64,000 nucleotides of DNA from Berkiella sp963803015 (GCA_963803015.1 CAWDKV010000011.1:248001-312000); one strand, 5' to 3'; shown: positions 26,340 to 36,091, counted from the stretch's first letter. Notes: a model not told the origin generated them from the letters alone. Numbers and translations: made by a program.

Positions 26340-29300
26340 TTACATTTGCAGTTCAGTGCCTGAACCGGTGGTGGTGCTGGCTGTTCCTTCATAGATTTGC
26401 AGGATTTCGTTAATAAGCTCATCAATAACGCTGAGCGCCACACCTTCATCTATCTTCTGACCAGACTCTTTACGCTTAGAAAGTCGCTGCTCTACAACTT
26501 TAGCGGCACTACCAGCAGGGTAAAGCATAGCAAGAAGTTTACGTGTTTCAGCTGCACCAATTTTCTTATATAAACTGTTTCTGATCCGCGCATCTTCTGC
26601 CGTTGTATTAAATGCCCATAATTCAATAGGTCCTAAGGTTGAAGTACATAATTGTGTATTCATCCCTAATTTGGTGGCAAATTGTGCTAAAAAGGTTGCC
26701 CCTTCCGCACGTGGACCATGGACACGTGTCGACAACGCGAGTTTTGCAGTATCAGAGAGACCAAAGGTTTTTACCGATTTATCGATAGCTTGCTGTGGGC
26801 CTGCATCCATGATGAAAATAGAAGTCGCAAAATCCACCATGATAGAGTCAAAGTCATCAAGAGATTGCGATAAGAGCGCCACTTGGACTTTCCATTTTCG
26901 TCCTTCCCGCATGTCAACCACAACCTGATCTCGCACAGCTTTGGCTTTGGATGTACGGTGAAACTCGTCAAGCACTAAGCGTTTAGGATCTTCACGGATT
27001 TGGATAATGCGCTGACGATGATGTTCTTGATACATAGCAGGAAAGTCTTCTAAACTTTCTTCTGTTAAGTAGTAGTTCTTAGCCAGAATATAACGGGCAA
27101 GCATGTACATAACGGCTGTTTGTCTATCCGCAGCTTCACCCCCAGTTTTGGCGACTTCGTCTAAGTCTAAGGAAACAACTCTTGCTTCCCCTAAATCAAA
27201 TTGGGTGATAGTAGATAAAATGGGGTATTCTCGAACCGCTGCAGATAACATCCGGCCAAAAGCGGCAATTAAAGGCTCGCCTGTGGGGGCAACAATTTTA
27301 CCATAGAGATCTTCAATCGATTTGTTACGACAGATAGCCACCGCATCTGAAACCATCGGCGAACAATAGCGCTGTGCTAGCATAGCGTGATGGGCTTTGC
27401 CTCCTTTAAACAGGGCATCCACCACTTCCCACCAAGAGGTATGCGGATCAGCAAAAAAGTTGATTTCATCTAAGGCTTTATCAATATTTGGCTCTAAATC
27501 GCGCGTATATTTATTGGGATTTTGTTGATCGCTGAGGTTTTTATAGAGTTCATCTACAATCATCCCACCCATATCAGAGATACCATCATAGGCTTTTTCT
27601 TCACCGACAGGGGTCGCTAATAAGGTTATCATATTGACCAAAAAGCTTCTTTCTAATGGGGTAGGGAAGCGACAACCCAACTGCGTATCAAAGGGATTAA
27701 TAGAATATTTTGGTGTCATTCTAAGACGGTGATAAGCCACTAAATGACGATTTTCCGGCGGTAAGGCTTCTTTAATGAGAGAAATTAACCCGGAGCTTGA
27801 AGGACCAATATCGATAATAGCTATTCTAGGTAACCGGGCTATCCCCCCTTGCAAACATAAGGCCAAATTAATGGTGTTGGACAATACAGATTTACCAGAA
27901 CCAGGTCTGGCATAAACGAGATCAATCCATGTTGTTTGTTGGGTAGAGCCAGGCTGATAAGGCCAAGGCTTGCCATCAGGAGACCGAAAAAGCGCAGCGC
28001 CTGTTACCCAAGGGGAAGCAGGACGAGTAAAAGGAAGCATAAAACAGACATCATTAATTGGAGCAACAGAAGGTGTGGCAATGCTATGGGTATTTAAACC
28101 AAGGCATGTCGTCAGCGCTGCTTCATAACTATCTCCAGATACTTCTCCGACTTCGCATTGACCCCAACCTTGTAGAGCTTTGCCGAGCTCTGCTGCTCGG
28201 GTGCGCAGCAAACGCTCTTCACCGACATTCGCCCACGTCGAAGCTGTAACACGGAATTTTACAATAGCATAGTCGGTGCTGGAATCGAGTTGCTTTAAAT
28301 ATTCGGCCGCATCTGTAATTAGCGGATTCTGCGAGGAAGCAAAGCTTAAAACGGCCGCTAATATTGGCTTGATGCCAAGTGTTTTAATCCCATCACTTTC
28401 GATAAGAAAGGATATGCGCCAGGGAAATCTGGAATGTAATGCTTTTTTAAATAACTCGAAAAAAGGCTTAATTTCTTGCGGGAAAAGATCAATATAATGT
28501 GTTGCGTAAATCTTGTCTCCAATACGACACGTTCTGAGATCAAGAATTTCGCCATCCCTAGGGATAATCTGCGGCACAAGAGGGGGCCACATAATTTCAG
28601 AAATATCGCGCTTACTTGCATCTTGTAAGTTTCTAATCGGGATCCTATCGCCAGGTAAAACTGGTCGCCAATCTCTATCGGTAAAATCCGGATCGACGGT
28701 TTTTCGCATTTCATAAACAGCTTGATGGATGTCGAGTAATACGGCATAGATACTGACATCGCGCAGATCGTTGACGGCACTTCGCACAAAGGAATCATGT
28801 GATTCTCTTAATTCAGGAATGGCAGTCAAAATATGCTGTGCACGTGGCATGCCTGGTAATTTTACTTCACGTGTTTTTTCCGCTTTGGATTTCTTAGATT
28901 GCTCTAATTGCGTTTTCGTTAAGGAATTGGGTCTAGTCCACAGCACAAAAAAACAATCTTCTGTCGCGCAATATTTTGCTAAGTGGTTAGTTCTTTCCTC
29001 AAATAAATCATGCAGATTCATTCCTAGGCGTTCACATGTGGCCATAGCTGGCCTAAAGATATCGCGAATTTCATCTTTGACCAGATCTTTATCGTAATGA
29101 AAGTAGACTTGTACGGCATGACCCAGACGAGATAAAGCAGGAGAAAGGGTATTAATCAATCCGTGGTGGATCCTATCAAATTCTTGCGGTCCCACGAGCT
29201 CGGTTGCACCATGGACGCGGATAATGGAGACTAAAGAGCCGTCTCGCCCTACGAGCGTATGACGGCTATCTGCAGTTTCCATTGTACAGTAATGATCAGT

Positions 29301-29378
29301 TGTTTGGCCAAGAGAGGATCCCAGCCAAGACAAAAATGAATCAATGCTATCTATGACGGGATCGACAAACGTGCTCAT
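26340..29378 (-). CDS. icmB: IcmB/DotO, VirB4-like ATPase of the Dot/Icm system
   Basis: DotO is the large cytoplasmic ATPase that docks at the inner-membrane channel and powers assembly and export with DotB. The 1012-aa length equals that of Legionella DotO (about 1009). Walker A YARPGSGKSVLSNT lies near residue 490 and Walker B KRLVLDEFHRT near 797, followed by the arginine/glutamine-rich region VALLSQSLDDFD, as in VirB4 ATPases. No signal peptide is present. A GAGGGA ribosome binding site precedes the ATG. It is the last gene of the minus-strand icmL-icmK-icmE-icmG-icmD-icmB series. Confidence 0.95.
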   Translation of the reverse strand: MSTFVDPVIDSIDSFLSWLGSSLGQTTDHYCTMETADSRHTLVGRDGSLVSIIRVHGATELVGPQEFDRIHHGLINTLSPALSRLGHAVQVYFHYDKDLVKDEIRDIFRPAMATCERLGMNLHDLFEERTNHLAKYCATEDCFFVLWTRPNSLTKTQLEQSKKSKAEKTREVKLPGMPRAQHILTAIPELRESHDSFVRSAVNDLRDVSIYAVLLDIHQAVYEMRKTVDPDFTDRDWRPVLPGDRIPIRNLQDASKRDISEIMWPPLVPQIIPRDGEILDLRTCRIGDKIYATHYIDLFPQEIKPFFELFKKALHSRFPWRISFLIESDGIKTLGIKPILAAVLSFASSQNPLITDAAEYLKQLDSSTDYAIVKFRVTASTWANVGEERLLRTRAAELGKALQGWGQCEVGEVSGDSYEAALTTCLGLNTHSIATPSVAPINDVCFMLPFTRPASPWVTGAALFRSPDGKPWPYQPGSTQQTTWIDLVYARPGSGKSVLSNTINLALCLQGGIARLPRIAIIDIGPSSSGLISLIKEALPPENRHLVAYHRLRMTPKYSINPFDTQLGCRFPTPLERSFLVNMITLLATPVGEEKAYDGISDMGGMIVDELYKNLSDQQNPNKYTRDLEPNIDKALDEINFFADPHTSWWEVVDALFKGGKAHHAMLAQRYCSPMVSDAVAICRNKSIEDLYGKIVAPTGEPLIAAFGRMLSAAVREYPILSTITQFDLGEARVVSLDLDEVAKTGGEAADRQTAVMYMLARYILAKNYYLTEESLEDFPAMYQEHHRQRIIQIREDPKRLVLDEFHRTSKAKAVRDQVVVDMREGRKWKVQVALLSQSLDDFDSIMVDFATSIFIMDAGPQQAIDKSVKTFGLSDTAKLALSTRVHGPRAEGATFLAQFATKLGMNTQLCTSTLGPIELWAFNTTAEDARIRNSLYKKIGAAETRKLLAMLYPAGSAAKVVEQRLSKRKESGQKIDEGVALSVIDELINEILQIYEGTASTTTGSGTELQM

Positions 29379-29426
29379 GTTCCCTCACTCAGCTTATCTG
29401 TTCTTCTTTTTATAATTCGATATCTG

Positions 29427-29816
29427 TTAGTTATCTAAACCGCCGCCGGTATCAGTTGCGCGTACGCCACCTTTCCAGATTGTTTGGCCAGTTGTAGAGA
29501 TAAGGCTTGGTAAGAAGACTAATCCTGCTGCGATAGCTAATAGCACAATTGGTTGGCTCAAAGGTGTTTGTTGGGGATTGTCTTTATGTGCTTTAAATTT
29601 CAACATACCCATTAAAGCAAAAGCGACCCCTGCGACATAACTTCCTGCTGTAATAAGTTTCGCCACGTTACTCATCGTGCCGGTGACGTTAGCCGCGACA
29701 TCACCTATAGACTGTCCTGCACCACTACTTGCCAATACGATATGACTCGTAAGTGACAAAGCGAATAATGCACAAAAGTAACCTGTTAGTGAAAGTAATG
29801 GTTTAGTTTTTTTCAT
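29427..29816 (-). CDS. icmD: IcmD/DotP, copy 2 (in the canonical position)
   Basis: The 129-aa precursor has a hydrophobic N-terminus that differs from copy 1, and then a 101-residue mature part identical to it (ASSGAGQSIGDVAANV to GGGLDN). It lies between icmG and icmB, as expected for icmD except that icmC and icmJ are absent here. AAGGAGA precedes the ATG. Nucleotide differences from copy 1 in the mature region are all silent. Confidence 0.9.
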   Translation of the reverse strand: MKKTKPLLSLTGYFCALFALSLTSHIVLASSGAGQSIGDVAANVTGTMSNVAKLITAGSYVAGVAFALMGMLKFKAHKDNPQQTPLSQPIVLLAIAAGLVFLPSLISTTGQTIWKGGVRATDTGGGLDN

Positions 29817-29868
29817 AATATCTCCTTAAGTTGAAACTATTATAGCTATCATTAATTATAGCACTCTT

Positions 29869-31287
29869 TTATCGAAGTATAGCGCCAGAACTCGTTACCA
29901 CGACGCCATTATAAGCATCAATTTTGATGATTTTACCCAAACCATTTACCGGATCACCTTCGCTCACAGAAATAGTTTTACCATCAGGCGATCTAAGCCA
30001 CGCTCTTCCAGGAATTATCGCGTGAATTGCTAAATTACTGGTGGCACTATTGCTAGCTGCAGCATGGTGGTGTTTTGCTGCATGTCTTGGTTCTTCGTAA
30101 CTTGGCAGTTCACTGTATTCAACATACTCTGTGGGTGCTTTGACCTTTGCTTTTCTAGCTGGCGCTTTGGTCGAGACTCTAGGAGCTGTTTCGTCAGTTT
30201 TTGCTCGCACATGATTCTTCTGAGTTTCACGAAGTGCACTAATCTCTTGCGTCAGAGTGCGAATAGTAGAAGATAAACTCGCGACATCATGTTGAAGAGC
30301 ACTGACGCTCTTAGTGGCATTTACGGAATTTTCAGATGAACTCTTCACATCCCCTTCAAGATCTTTGATCTGCTTTTGGTAATATTGTTCTTGCAGCTCA
30401 AGATTTTTTTGCATTTGTTTCAATTGATCATTGAGAAGAATAACAGTTTGAGCACTAGGGGAGACTTGTGCTTCAACTGAGGGTGGTGCCGGAGGTGTAG
30501 GCGCAGGCGCAGTAACGGGCGTCACATTGCTAGGCGCTGGCGCTGCTGGCATTGATCTCACAGGCTCAATTTCTTTGCTTGGCGCGAGTGCTTTATTTGT
30601 TGTTATGCCTGTAGAGGAGGGCTCAAGTAATTTACTCGGTGCATTCGCATTGGGAGCAGGTGGGGCAATTTCAAGACTCTGTGCAGGGATGCTCGGAGCA
30701 AGGGGCTTGCTAGGCATGACAGGCGCAGCGGGTTTAATCGGCTCAATGGGCTTAACTGGCTCGAGAGGCTTAACAGGCTCGATGGGATTAATTGGCTCAA
30801 CCGGCTTAATCGGCTCGATTGGTTTAACCGGTTCTCCCGGTTTAATCGGCTCGATTGGTTTAGCCGGTTCAGCAGGGGTAATTGGCGCCATTGGTTTAGC
30901 AGCTTCTATAGCTTTAAGGTGTTCAGCTGGTTTGACCGGCTCTGGTAGTTTAGCCGTGCCAGTTGTTTCGCCTGAAGCAACTTCGTTAGCTGATGCAGGT
31001 TCTGGCAGCTCTTCGTCGGCCGCTTTTTTAGCGGATGCAATAGCTTGCGTGGCTTGCGTCGTTTTGAAAATGCCATAAACTTTCCAACCGATAAAACCTA
31101 AAATACCAGCACCGATTAGGATGGGTAAAAGCATACTTGTACGTTGGGTTTTAGCAGGTGCTGCTGCATCGTCTAGTTCATGGCCGATTTCATTTTCGGG
31201 GGTAAGAACGTCATCTTCAATTTCGAATTCTTCTTCGAATTCTTCGTGAAGCTCTTCTTGATTGTTATGCTCTTTATCATCAATCAT
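29869..31287 (-). CDS. icmG: IcmG/DotF, inner-membrane protein with Pro-rich linker
   Basis: DotF is a bitopic inner-membrane protein linking core complex and inner membrane. The 472-aa protein is longer than Legionella IcmG (about 270). An acidic cytoplasmic N-terminus leads to one membrane segment (MLLPILIGAGILGFIGWKVY, residues 53-72). A long periplasmic Pro/Lys/Glu/Ile linker follows, made of repeats such as PIEPIKPVEP (about residues 115-200). A coiled coil covers about residues 280-345. The C-terminal domain (IHAIIPGRAWLRSPDGKTIS) is the conserved IcmG/PilP-like part. The start overlaps the icmE stop by 4 bp. Confidence 0.88.
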   Translation of the reverse strand: MIDDKEHNNQEELHEEFEEEFEIEDDVLTPENEIGHELDDAAAPAKTQRTSMLLPILIGAGILGFIGWKVYGIFKTTQATQAIASAKKAADEELPEPASANEVASGETTGTAKLPEPVKPAEHLKAIEAAKPMAPITPAEPAKPIEPIKPGEPVKPIEPIKPVEPINPIEPVKPLEPVKPIEPIKPAAPVMPSKPLAPSIPAQSLEIAPPAPNANAPSKLLEPSSTGITTNKALAPSKEIEPVRSMPAAPAPSNVTPVTAPAPTPPAPPSVEAQVSPSAQTVILLNDQLKQMQKNLELQEQYYQKQIKDLEGDVKSSSENSVNATKSVSALQHDVASLSSTIRTLTQEISALRETQKNHVRAKTDETAPRVSTKAPARKAKVKAPTEYVEYSELPSYEEPRHAAKHHHAAASNSATSNLAIHAIIPGRAWLRSPDGKTISVSEGDPVNGLGKIIKIDAYNGVVVTSSGAILR

Positions 31288-32648
31288 TGGCTTTCCCCTT
31301 GAACTTGCATATCGCTTGATAATTCTACATCTGATAAGAATAAAATCCCCACCGCTGTCCCTTGATCTACTGTGACAGTGTAAGGCGTATTAAAGTATGG
31401 TCTAGTCGCTTGGCCTAATTGTGTACCAAATTCACCGAGGGCTTCTTCAAAAATTTGCTTGTTGCTTAGCGGCGGCGTCGTGCTCGTGGTCGCACCGGTT
31501 AAAGGTGAAGTTGTTGTCGTGCCTTGGCTCGCAATCGCTTTACCGTAGCCCGAGATAAAGGATGAAGCAAAGAGCATACCATACCGGAGTAAGTAGTGCT
31601 TATCGACATCTGAGGCTAAGGCTGTTCGGGCTGTATCGGGATCAATTGCCACAGCTTGCACGGTAATGGATTTAGCATATTTAGGAATAGACATTTGCGT
31701 AAAGTTAATAAGCACAGACTCTTGTTGTGCTTGATGCGTAAAATTACCCACCATTTTAGCGCCGGTGTATTTTCCGCTAACAACAGTTGCTAAGAGCGCA
31801 CCGGGTTCATCACTATTAACCGAAGTATCTAAAACACCAAATAAAACAGATCCAGCCTTGATATATAATCTCGGTTTAGCAACACGTAATCGACTACTTG
31901 GCGAACCAGAACGTGTAATTCTCGTTGCATTAGCAGGGGTCTGTGTTGTAGTGGTTGTTGTTGTCAACGTTTCAATTTTGTATTCTTTGTCTGCTAATTC
32001 ACCGCGCACGTAGGCTTGTTGGCTAATTTTGTTCCAATCACTATAAGCACCGGAAGCATACGCTTTCATCTGATTGGCCAGTTTTTGCACGTCGGCTTGT
32101 GCTTTTGCAAGTCTGTCTTTCTCTAATGCTTCAGCGGCGAGTCTTGCGCGTTGTGCTTGATCTGCTTGTTCTTTTGCTAATCTATCTTGCTCAAGTTTAT
32201 CTCTTTGTTGTTTAATTCTTGCTTCTTGATCTTCTCTGGCTTTGTCAGCAGCAGATTTGCCAAAGCCTGCACCACCTGCTTCTAATTTTGGCCCGAAAGC
32301 TTGATCAACTAAAGTTTCAGGAGAGTTTGAGTCATTCGCAATTGCGCCAATAATCGTAGGAATGGCACTCGATTTTTTCTTTAAAGCATCTTGCGCACGA
32401 CGTTCATTTTCCACTTCTTGCAGTTCGCGATATTTTTCAGGGACCACGCTGCCAGGTGTTGATCGAATGGAACTCGGGATTTCAGCAGTTTGCGAGCCTT
32501 GTTTCGATAAGTTGTCGGCAGGGCCATTATTCCCAGATCGCATAATCGCAATACCGACACCGGCCAAGATGACGGTGCCAAATAAAATCACGAAAGTCCG
32601 TGTTTTGGCGTTTGATAACCCTGCCATCAAATTAAGTTTTTTTGCCAT
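31284..32648 (-). CDS. icmE: IcmE/DotG, VirB10-like core channel protein (short form)
   Basis: DotG spans both membranes and forms the central channel of the Dot/Icm core complex. The C-terminal VirB10/TrbI-like domain is clear (KPRLYIKAGSVLFGVLDTSV onward). One N-terminal membrane segment (TFVILFGTVILAGVGIAIM, residues 18-36) is also clear. At 454 aa it is less than half the size of Legionella DotG (about 1048): the large pentapeptide-repeat middle region is absent and replaced by a Lys/Ala/Gln/Arg coiled coil (about residues 130-195). Stop and start overlap with icmG by ATGA, and icmK is 2 bp upstream. Confidence 0.93.
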   Translation of the reverse strand: MAKKLNLMAGLSNAKTRTFVILFGTVILAGVGIAIMRSGNNGPADNLSKQGSQTAEIPSSIRSTPGSVVPEKYRELQEVENERRAQDALKKKSSAIPTIIGAIANDSNSPETLVDQAFGPKLEAGGAGFGKSAADKAREDQEARIKQQRDKLEQDRLAKEQADQAQRARLAAEALEKDRLAKAQADVQKLANQMKAYASGAYSDWNKISQQAYVRGELADKEYKIETLTTTTTTTQTPANATRITRSGSPSSRLRVAKPRLYIKAGSVLFGVLDTSVNSDEPGALLATVVSGKYTGAKMVGNFTHQAQQESVLINFTQMSIPKYAKSITVQAVAIDPDTARTALASDVDKHYLLRYGMLFASSFISGYGKAIASQGTTTTSPLTGATTSTTPPLSNKQIFEEALGEFGTQLGQATRPYFNTPYTVTVDQGTAVGILFLSDVELSSDMQVQGESQ

Positions 32649-32650
32649 TT

Positions 32651-33895
32651 CTATAACCCTGAAAGTTTGATATCGACTGTTTTCCCATTTTGTGACGCTA
32701 ATATCCGGGGTGTTTGCATCAGTTCATAAACATGGGTGCCATCTGGGCTTGAAGTAGTAGCTGTCCACGCGGGGGAAAGCACAGTTAATTTAGATCGAAA
32801 ATATATTTTATGATCATAAAACCAAGCATCACCCGTTCCTCCTGCAATACCTAGTTTAATACTCCCTTTAGGGGGGATCCCATCTAGAATATTTATCAAA
32901 AGTGGGTTCACATTAGCAGTAACTTCATAAGGTGTTTCAATAACGGGTACTACTGCATTGGGACCACGACCTGCCACTTGCATATCAACGCGGAAATCTA
33001 CATTTTTTTGACCAGATACCAAAGTAATCATGACGGGTGTGTTTAAATTGTATAATCTGATTGCCAAATTACCATGGCTATATTGCTTCATACTTTGAAT
33101 AAATAAAGTATTTCCTTTTTGATCCCACTGCACGTTAAAACTTTGCGGATCACCAATGCTATACGCGCTAATTGGCCAAGCAGAACCCGTTGAATCGACA
33201 AAGACCACTGAGGTGACAAAACCTGCAGACAATCGAACAATAGGCGGTGTGCTACCTGGTTCTAAGCTGACAACGGTTGATGTAAAATGTGGATCTGGCG
33301 GTGCGGTTGGGGACGTTGCTTTAGCTTGTAAGGTGAGATCATAAAATTTATGTAATTTCATGATTTGCTCAGGACTCATCGGCAAAACGTCTTCCACAAC
33401 AGTATTAAAAGCCATCTCTTCTTTATTTGCTTCTAGCCTTTCAGCTTCGGTTGTTTGAACTGATGCAGTTGAGCTACCAGCAGAGGCCATGGTTGGGGTG
33501 GCGGTTGCAACAGCTTGAGACGGGTGTGCAGGTTCTACGGCTTCAATGAGGCCCGTATTATCATTAACGTGCGTTTGATTTTGTACTTGTTTAGAGAGTT
33601 CTTCAATTTGTTGCGGTTTGAGCGATTGGACTTTATCCATTAACTCACGCGTTTGAGCGGGGGACATTTTCGTTAAATCTTGCACTTGTACACTTTGTGG
33701 AGTAGGTGTAGCAATAGCGACAGGAGCCGGTTGATTGTTCACTGCATTAATGGGAGGAGGCGCAGCAGGCGTCTTTTGGCCTTGTGATTCTGATGACACG
33801 AGTGCTTGCGCTGAGCCAAAAAAAGCCAATAAGAAAATGGCAAGAGGGTGCTTTAATGTTAAGAGCCGTAATATATTTTGTTTTAATGCTTTCAT
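32651..33895 (-). CDS. icmK: IcmK/DotH, outer-membrane core complex protein
   Basis: DotH forms the outer-membrane ring of the core complex with DotC and DotD. The 414-aa precursor has a signal peptide (LLTLKHPLAIFLLAFFGSAQA). A Pro/Ala/Gln-rich variable region follows, and then the conserved DotH domain starting near MSPEQIMKLHKFYDLTLQAK. This domain contains the beta-rich VVFVDSTGSAWPISAYSIG segment typical of the family and of TraN-like proteins. Length is slightly above Legionella (about 360). It is separated from the preceding icmL-like gene by 10 bp. Confidence 0.94.
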   Translation of the reverse strand: MKALKQNILRLLTLKHPLAIFLLAFFGSAQALVSSESQGQKTPAAPPPINAVNNQPAPVAIATPTPQSVQVQDLTKMSPAQTRELMDKVQSLKPQQIEELSKQVQNQTHVNDNTGLIEAVEPAHPSQAVATATPTMASAGSSTASVQTTEAERLEANKEEMAFNTVVEDVLPMSPEQIMKLHKFYDLTLQAKATSPTAPPDPHFTSTVVSLEPGSTPPIVRLSAGFVTSVVFVDSTGSAWPISAYSIGDPQSFNVQWDQKGNTLFIQSMKQYSHGNLAIRLYNLNTPVMITLVSGQKNVDFRVDMQVAGRGPNAVVPVIETPYEVTANVNPLLINILDGIPPKGSIKLGIAGGTGDAWFYDHKIYFRSKLTVLSPAWTATTSSPDGTHVYELMQTPRILASQNGKTVDIKLSGL

Positions 33896-33905
33896 TCTAT
33901 GATCC

Positions 33906-34640
33906 TTAAACCACTCTTAACACAAAAGAATGGATCCCCACTCCTTTTTCAGAAACCAAAGTTGATTGGCGAACTATAGTAGCTGTCAATACGGTATTTT
34001 GTGGAAATTTTTCAGTTAAATTCTCATATGTTAATAACATAGGAATTTGTACTAGCCAAGTATAAGCGCCATTTGTTCTTAAATTAGGGTTGGTATCACT
34101 GCTATCTAATACAACTGCATTGCCAGTTTGTCTTGCATAGGTGACAAGCTTTCTTTTTTTGACAGCTTCTAAGTTTCTAGATTCTTTAAGCGCTTTCAGA
34201 AAAGCGATATAGCCATTTTTGGTGAAATAAGCGCTAGATTCCTGCAAAGATTGTCTGTAGTTAACAAAATTGAAAGTATAAGCGTTGGTTGAGGCTTCCA
34301 CTGCCCATTGTAAAAGAGCAGAGTCTGACATGTTTGGTTTATCGACAGGAATAAGTTTAAGCGGCACACCGTTTGGGGTTGCCACAAAGTAAGTTGGTGA
34401 GGGTAATAATTTTGCTTCTGCAAAACCAAATCCCATTAAGCCGATATTTAAAATTAAAAGGAGTAAGAAGATTTGCATTAAATGACGATACGCATCTTCG
34501 TAAAAAAAATTGCGTAACATCACTATTTGTAAAGGTGTAGTAACAGGCACACGTTTACCACTTGGTGAAACAGCGGGTTTTTGAACGGGGACTACTTTCC
34601 CTTTAGGTTTTTGGGCATCACTTTGGTCGGGCACCATCAT
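33906..34640 (-). CDS. icmL: IcmL/DotI-like protein 3 (adjacent to icmK, probable true DotI)
   Basis: DotI is a bitopic inner-membrane protein with a periplasmic NTF2/VirB8-like domain. The 244-aa protein has a Pro/Lys-rich cytoplasmic N-terminus, one membrane segment (LMQIFLLLLILNIGLMGFGF, about residues 55-75) and the conserved periplasmic LLQWAVEASTNAYTFNFVNY. This is the gene directly upstream of icmK, the canonical position of icmL. Two diverged paralogues precede it in the same direction. Confidence 0.88.
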   Translation of the reverse strand: MMVPDQSDAQKPKGKVVPVQKPAVSPSGKRVPVTTPLQIVMLRNFFYEDAYRHLMQIFLLLLILNIGLMGFGFAEAKLLPSPTYFVATPNGVPLKLIPVDKPNMSDSALLQWAVEASTNAYTFNFVNYRQSLQESSAYFTKNGYIAFLKALKESRNLEAVKKRKLVTYARQTGNAVVLDSSDTNPNLRTNGAYTWLVQIPMLLTYENLTEKFPQNTVLTATIVRQSTLVSEKGVGIHSFVLRVV

Positions 34641-34709
34641 CCTTTCCCTTTATTTCCTTTGTTAGAAAAATTGCAACATCTGTAAATCTAATCAATACGC
34701 TAAGTGTAG

Positions 34710-35372
34710 TTAAGTTTTGCCTTCTCTGACTAAAATAGAATCGATCGCAATTCCATCTTCTGACTCTTCTTCCGGCACTCTTTTTATTGTCATCACAACA
34801 ATAAGAAATTGTCGCACTTGTTTTGATGAATTCTCATAGAGCGCCAAAATAGGAAGCTTGATTTGCCAGGAATAACTCCCATCTGAAAGAATAGCTTCTT
34901 TTAAAATAATCGGTGCACTAGTCGGTGTCGCTGAGATAACGTCTTTATTGGTAATAATGGTATTTACCATATTTGAATCAGTGAGTGCTTTTAGATATTG
35001 ACGGTAACCTGCATCCGTAAAATACCTTCTCACTTGTAAAATAGATTTTTTAAAATCAATAAAATTAAAAGAGTAAGCGCTTGTTACAGCTTCTACTGAC
35101 CATTGTAATATTCTGGATTGTGTAATTCCGGGTTCATTTAAAGGAGCAGGGGCAAAATATCTGCCATCATCAGTTGTTGGGAAGGTTACCTGGCTTGGCG
35201 TAGAGGATATTTCATATAAAGCAAATGCGACTAAAGCACCAACAAGTCCTGCTAGTAAGACAAGCGTGGTAAGGATTAAGATGTGTTTATCCCCAAAAAA
35301 TCGACCGCTTAATTCCATGAATGGAGCAGGGGTCCCTGACTTGTCAGTTGGTTTTTGAACACTCTTTTGCAT
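34710..35372 (-). CDS. IcmL/DotI-like protein 2
   Basis: The 220-aa protein has one membrane segment (HILILTTLVLLAGLVGALVA, about residues 30-49) and the IcmL signature ILQWSVEAVTSAYSFNFIDF. It is clearly paralogous to its two neighbours but well diverged. Its start overlaps the stop of protein 1 by one base. In Legionella the partner of DotI is the shorter DotJ/IcmM; one of these paralogues may play that part, which sequence alone cannot decide. Confidence 0.85.
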   Translation of the reverse strand: MQKSVQKPTDKSGTPAPFMELSGRFFGDKHILILTTLVLLAGLVGALVAFALYEISSTPSQVTFPTTDDGRYFAPAPLNEPGITQSRILQWSVEAVTSAYSFNFIDFKKSILQVRRYFTDAGYRQYLKALTDSNMVNTIITNKDVISATPTSAPIILKEAILSDGSYSWQIKLPILALYENSSKQVRQFLIVVMTIKRVPEEESEDGIAIDSILVREGKT

Positions 35373-36091
35373 CAGGTCTTTTCCGCCACCGTGATAGAAG
35401 CGATGCCAAGGCCTTTAGGGGATTTGATAGTGGGCATTTCAGAAATAAGCATAGTTAAAATAAGGTTTTGCTTAGTTACTTCAGAAAGACTTTGGTAAGT
35501 TACTAGAAGAGGAAGTTGAATTTGCCAGGCGTAAACACCATCAGGGGTGGGACCTTCTTTTGTAATAACAGGTATCCCAGTAGGGACCGAGTTAACGGCT
35601 AAACTCTTGCTTACAACTTGCTCAATGGTTTGCGCTTTAGCGAGCGCATCTAGATAATTTTTGTAACCCGCAGGTGTAAAATAAACACTTAAATTTTTGA
35701 TCGAAGTTTGATAATTAGTAAAATCAAAGTTAAAAGCGGTTGTACCTGCTTCAATAACCCACTCCAATAGGGTATGCGTTGTTAGATTAGGATGAGTCAA
35801 TGGTCTTATTTGTTTAAGCTGGCCATTCGCTGAAGTCACATAATAACGCGGAATAGGTTTGTGTGTTCTTTGATAATAAATCCACGCTAATAATAAGATC
35901 GCAGAAATCGCAAGAATGACTGTTAACACCATTAATTTGCGATAGTTATCACGGTAGAAATTAACCCTTAATTTTAAAGGTTCTCCCATCACGATATCTT
36001 CGGGTGCGGGTTTTGCTTTGGTAGCTTTGGAGGAGCCCAAAGGTTGTTCAGGTGGTAAACTTGAAGTTAAATCTGAATATTCGCCTGCCAT
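35372..36091 (-). CDS. IcmL/DotI-like protein 1
   Basis: The 239-aa protein has a cytoplasmic N-terminus of about 55 residues and one membrane segment (LMVLTVILAISAILLLAWIY). Its periplasmic domain contains LLEWVIEAGTTAFNFDFTNY, matching the IcmL/DotI signature. It is first in the icmL-icmL-icmL-icmK-icmE-icmG-icmD-icmB series. The 175-bp gap upstream, before icmT ends, should hold the operon promoter. Confidence 0.85.
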   Translation of the reverse strand: MAGEYSDLTSSLPPEQPLGSSKATKAKPAPEDIVMGEPLKLRVNFYRDNYRKLMVLTVILAISAILLLAWIYYQRTHKPIPRYYVTSANGQLKQIRPLTHPNLTTHTLLEWVIEAGTTAFNFDFTNYQTSIKNLSVYFTPAGYKNYLDALAKAQTIEQVVSKSLAVNSVPTGIPVITKEGPTPDGVYAWQIQLPLLVTYQSLSEVTKQNLILTMLISEMPTIKSPKGLGIASITVAEKT

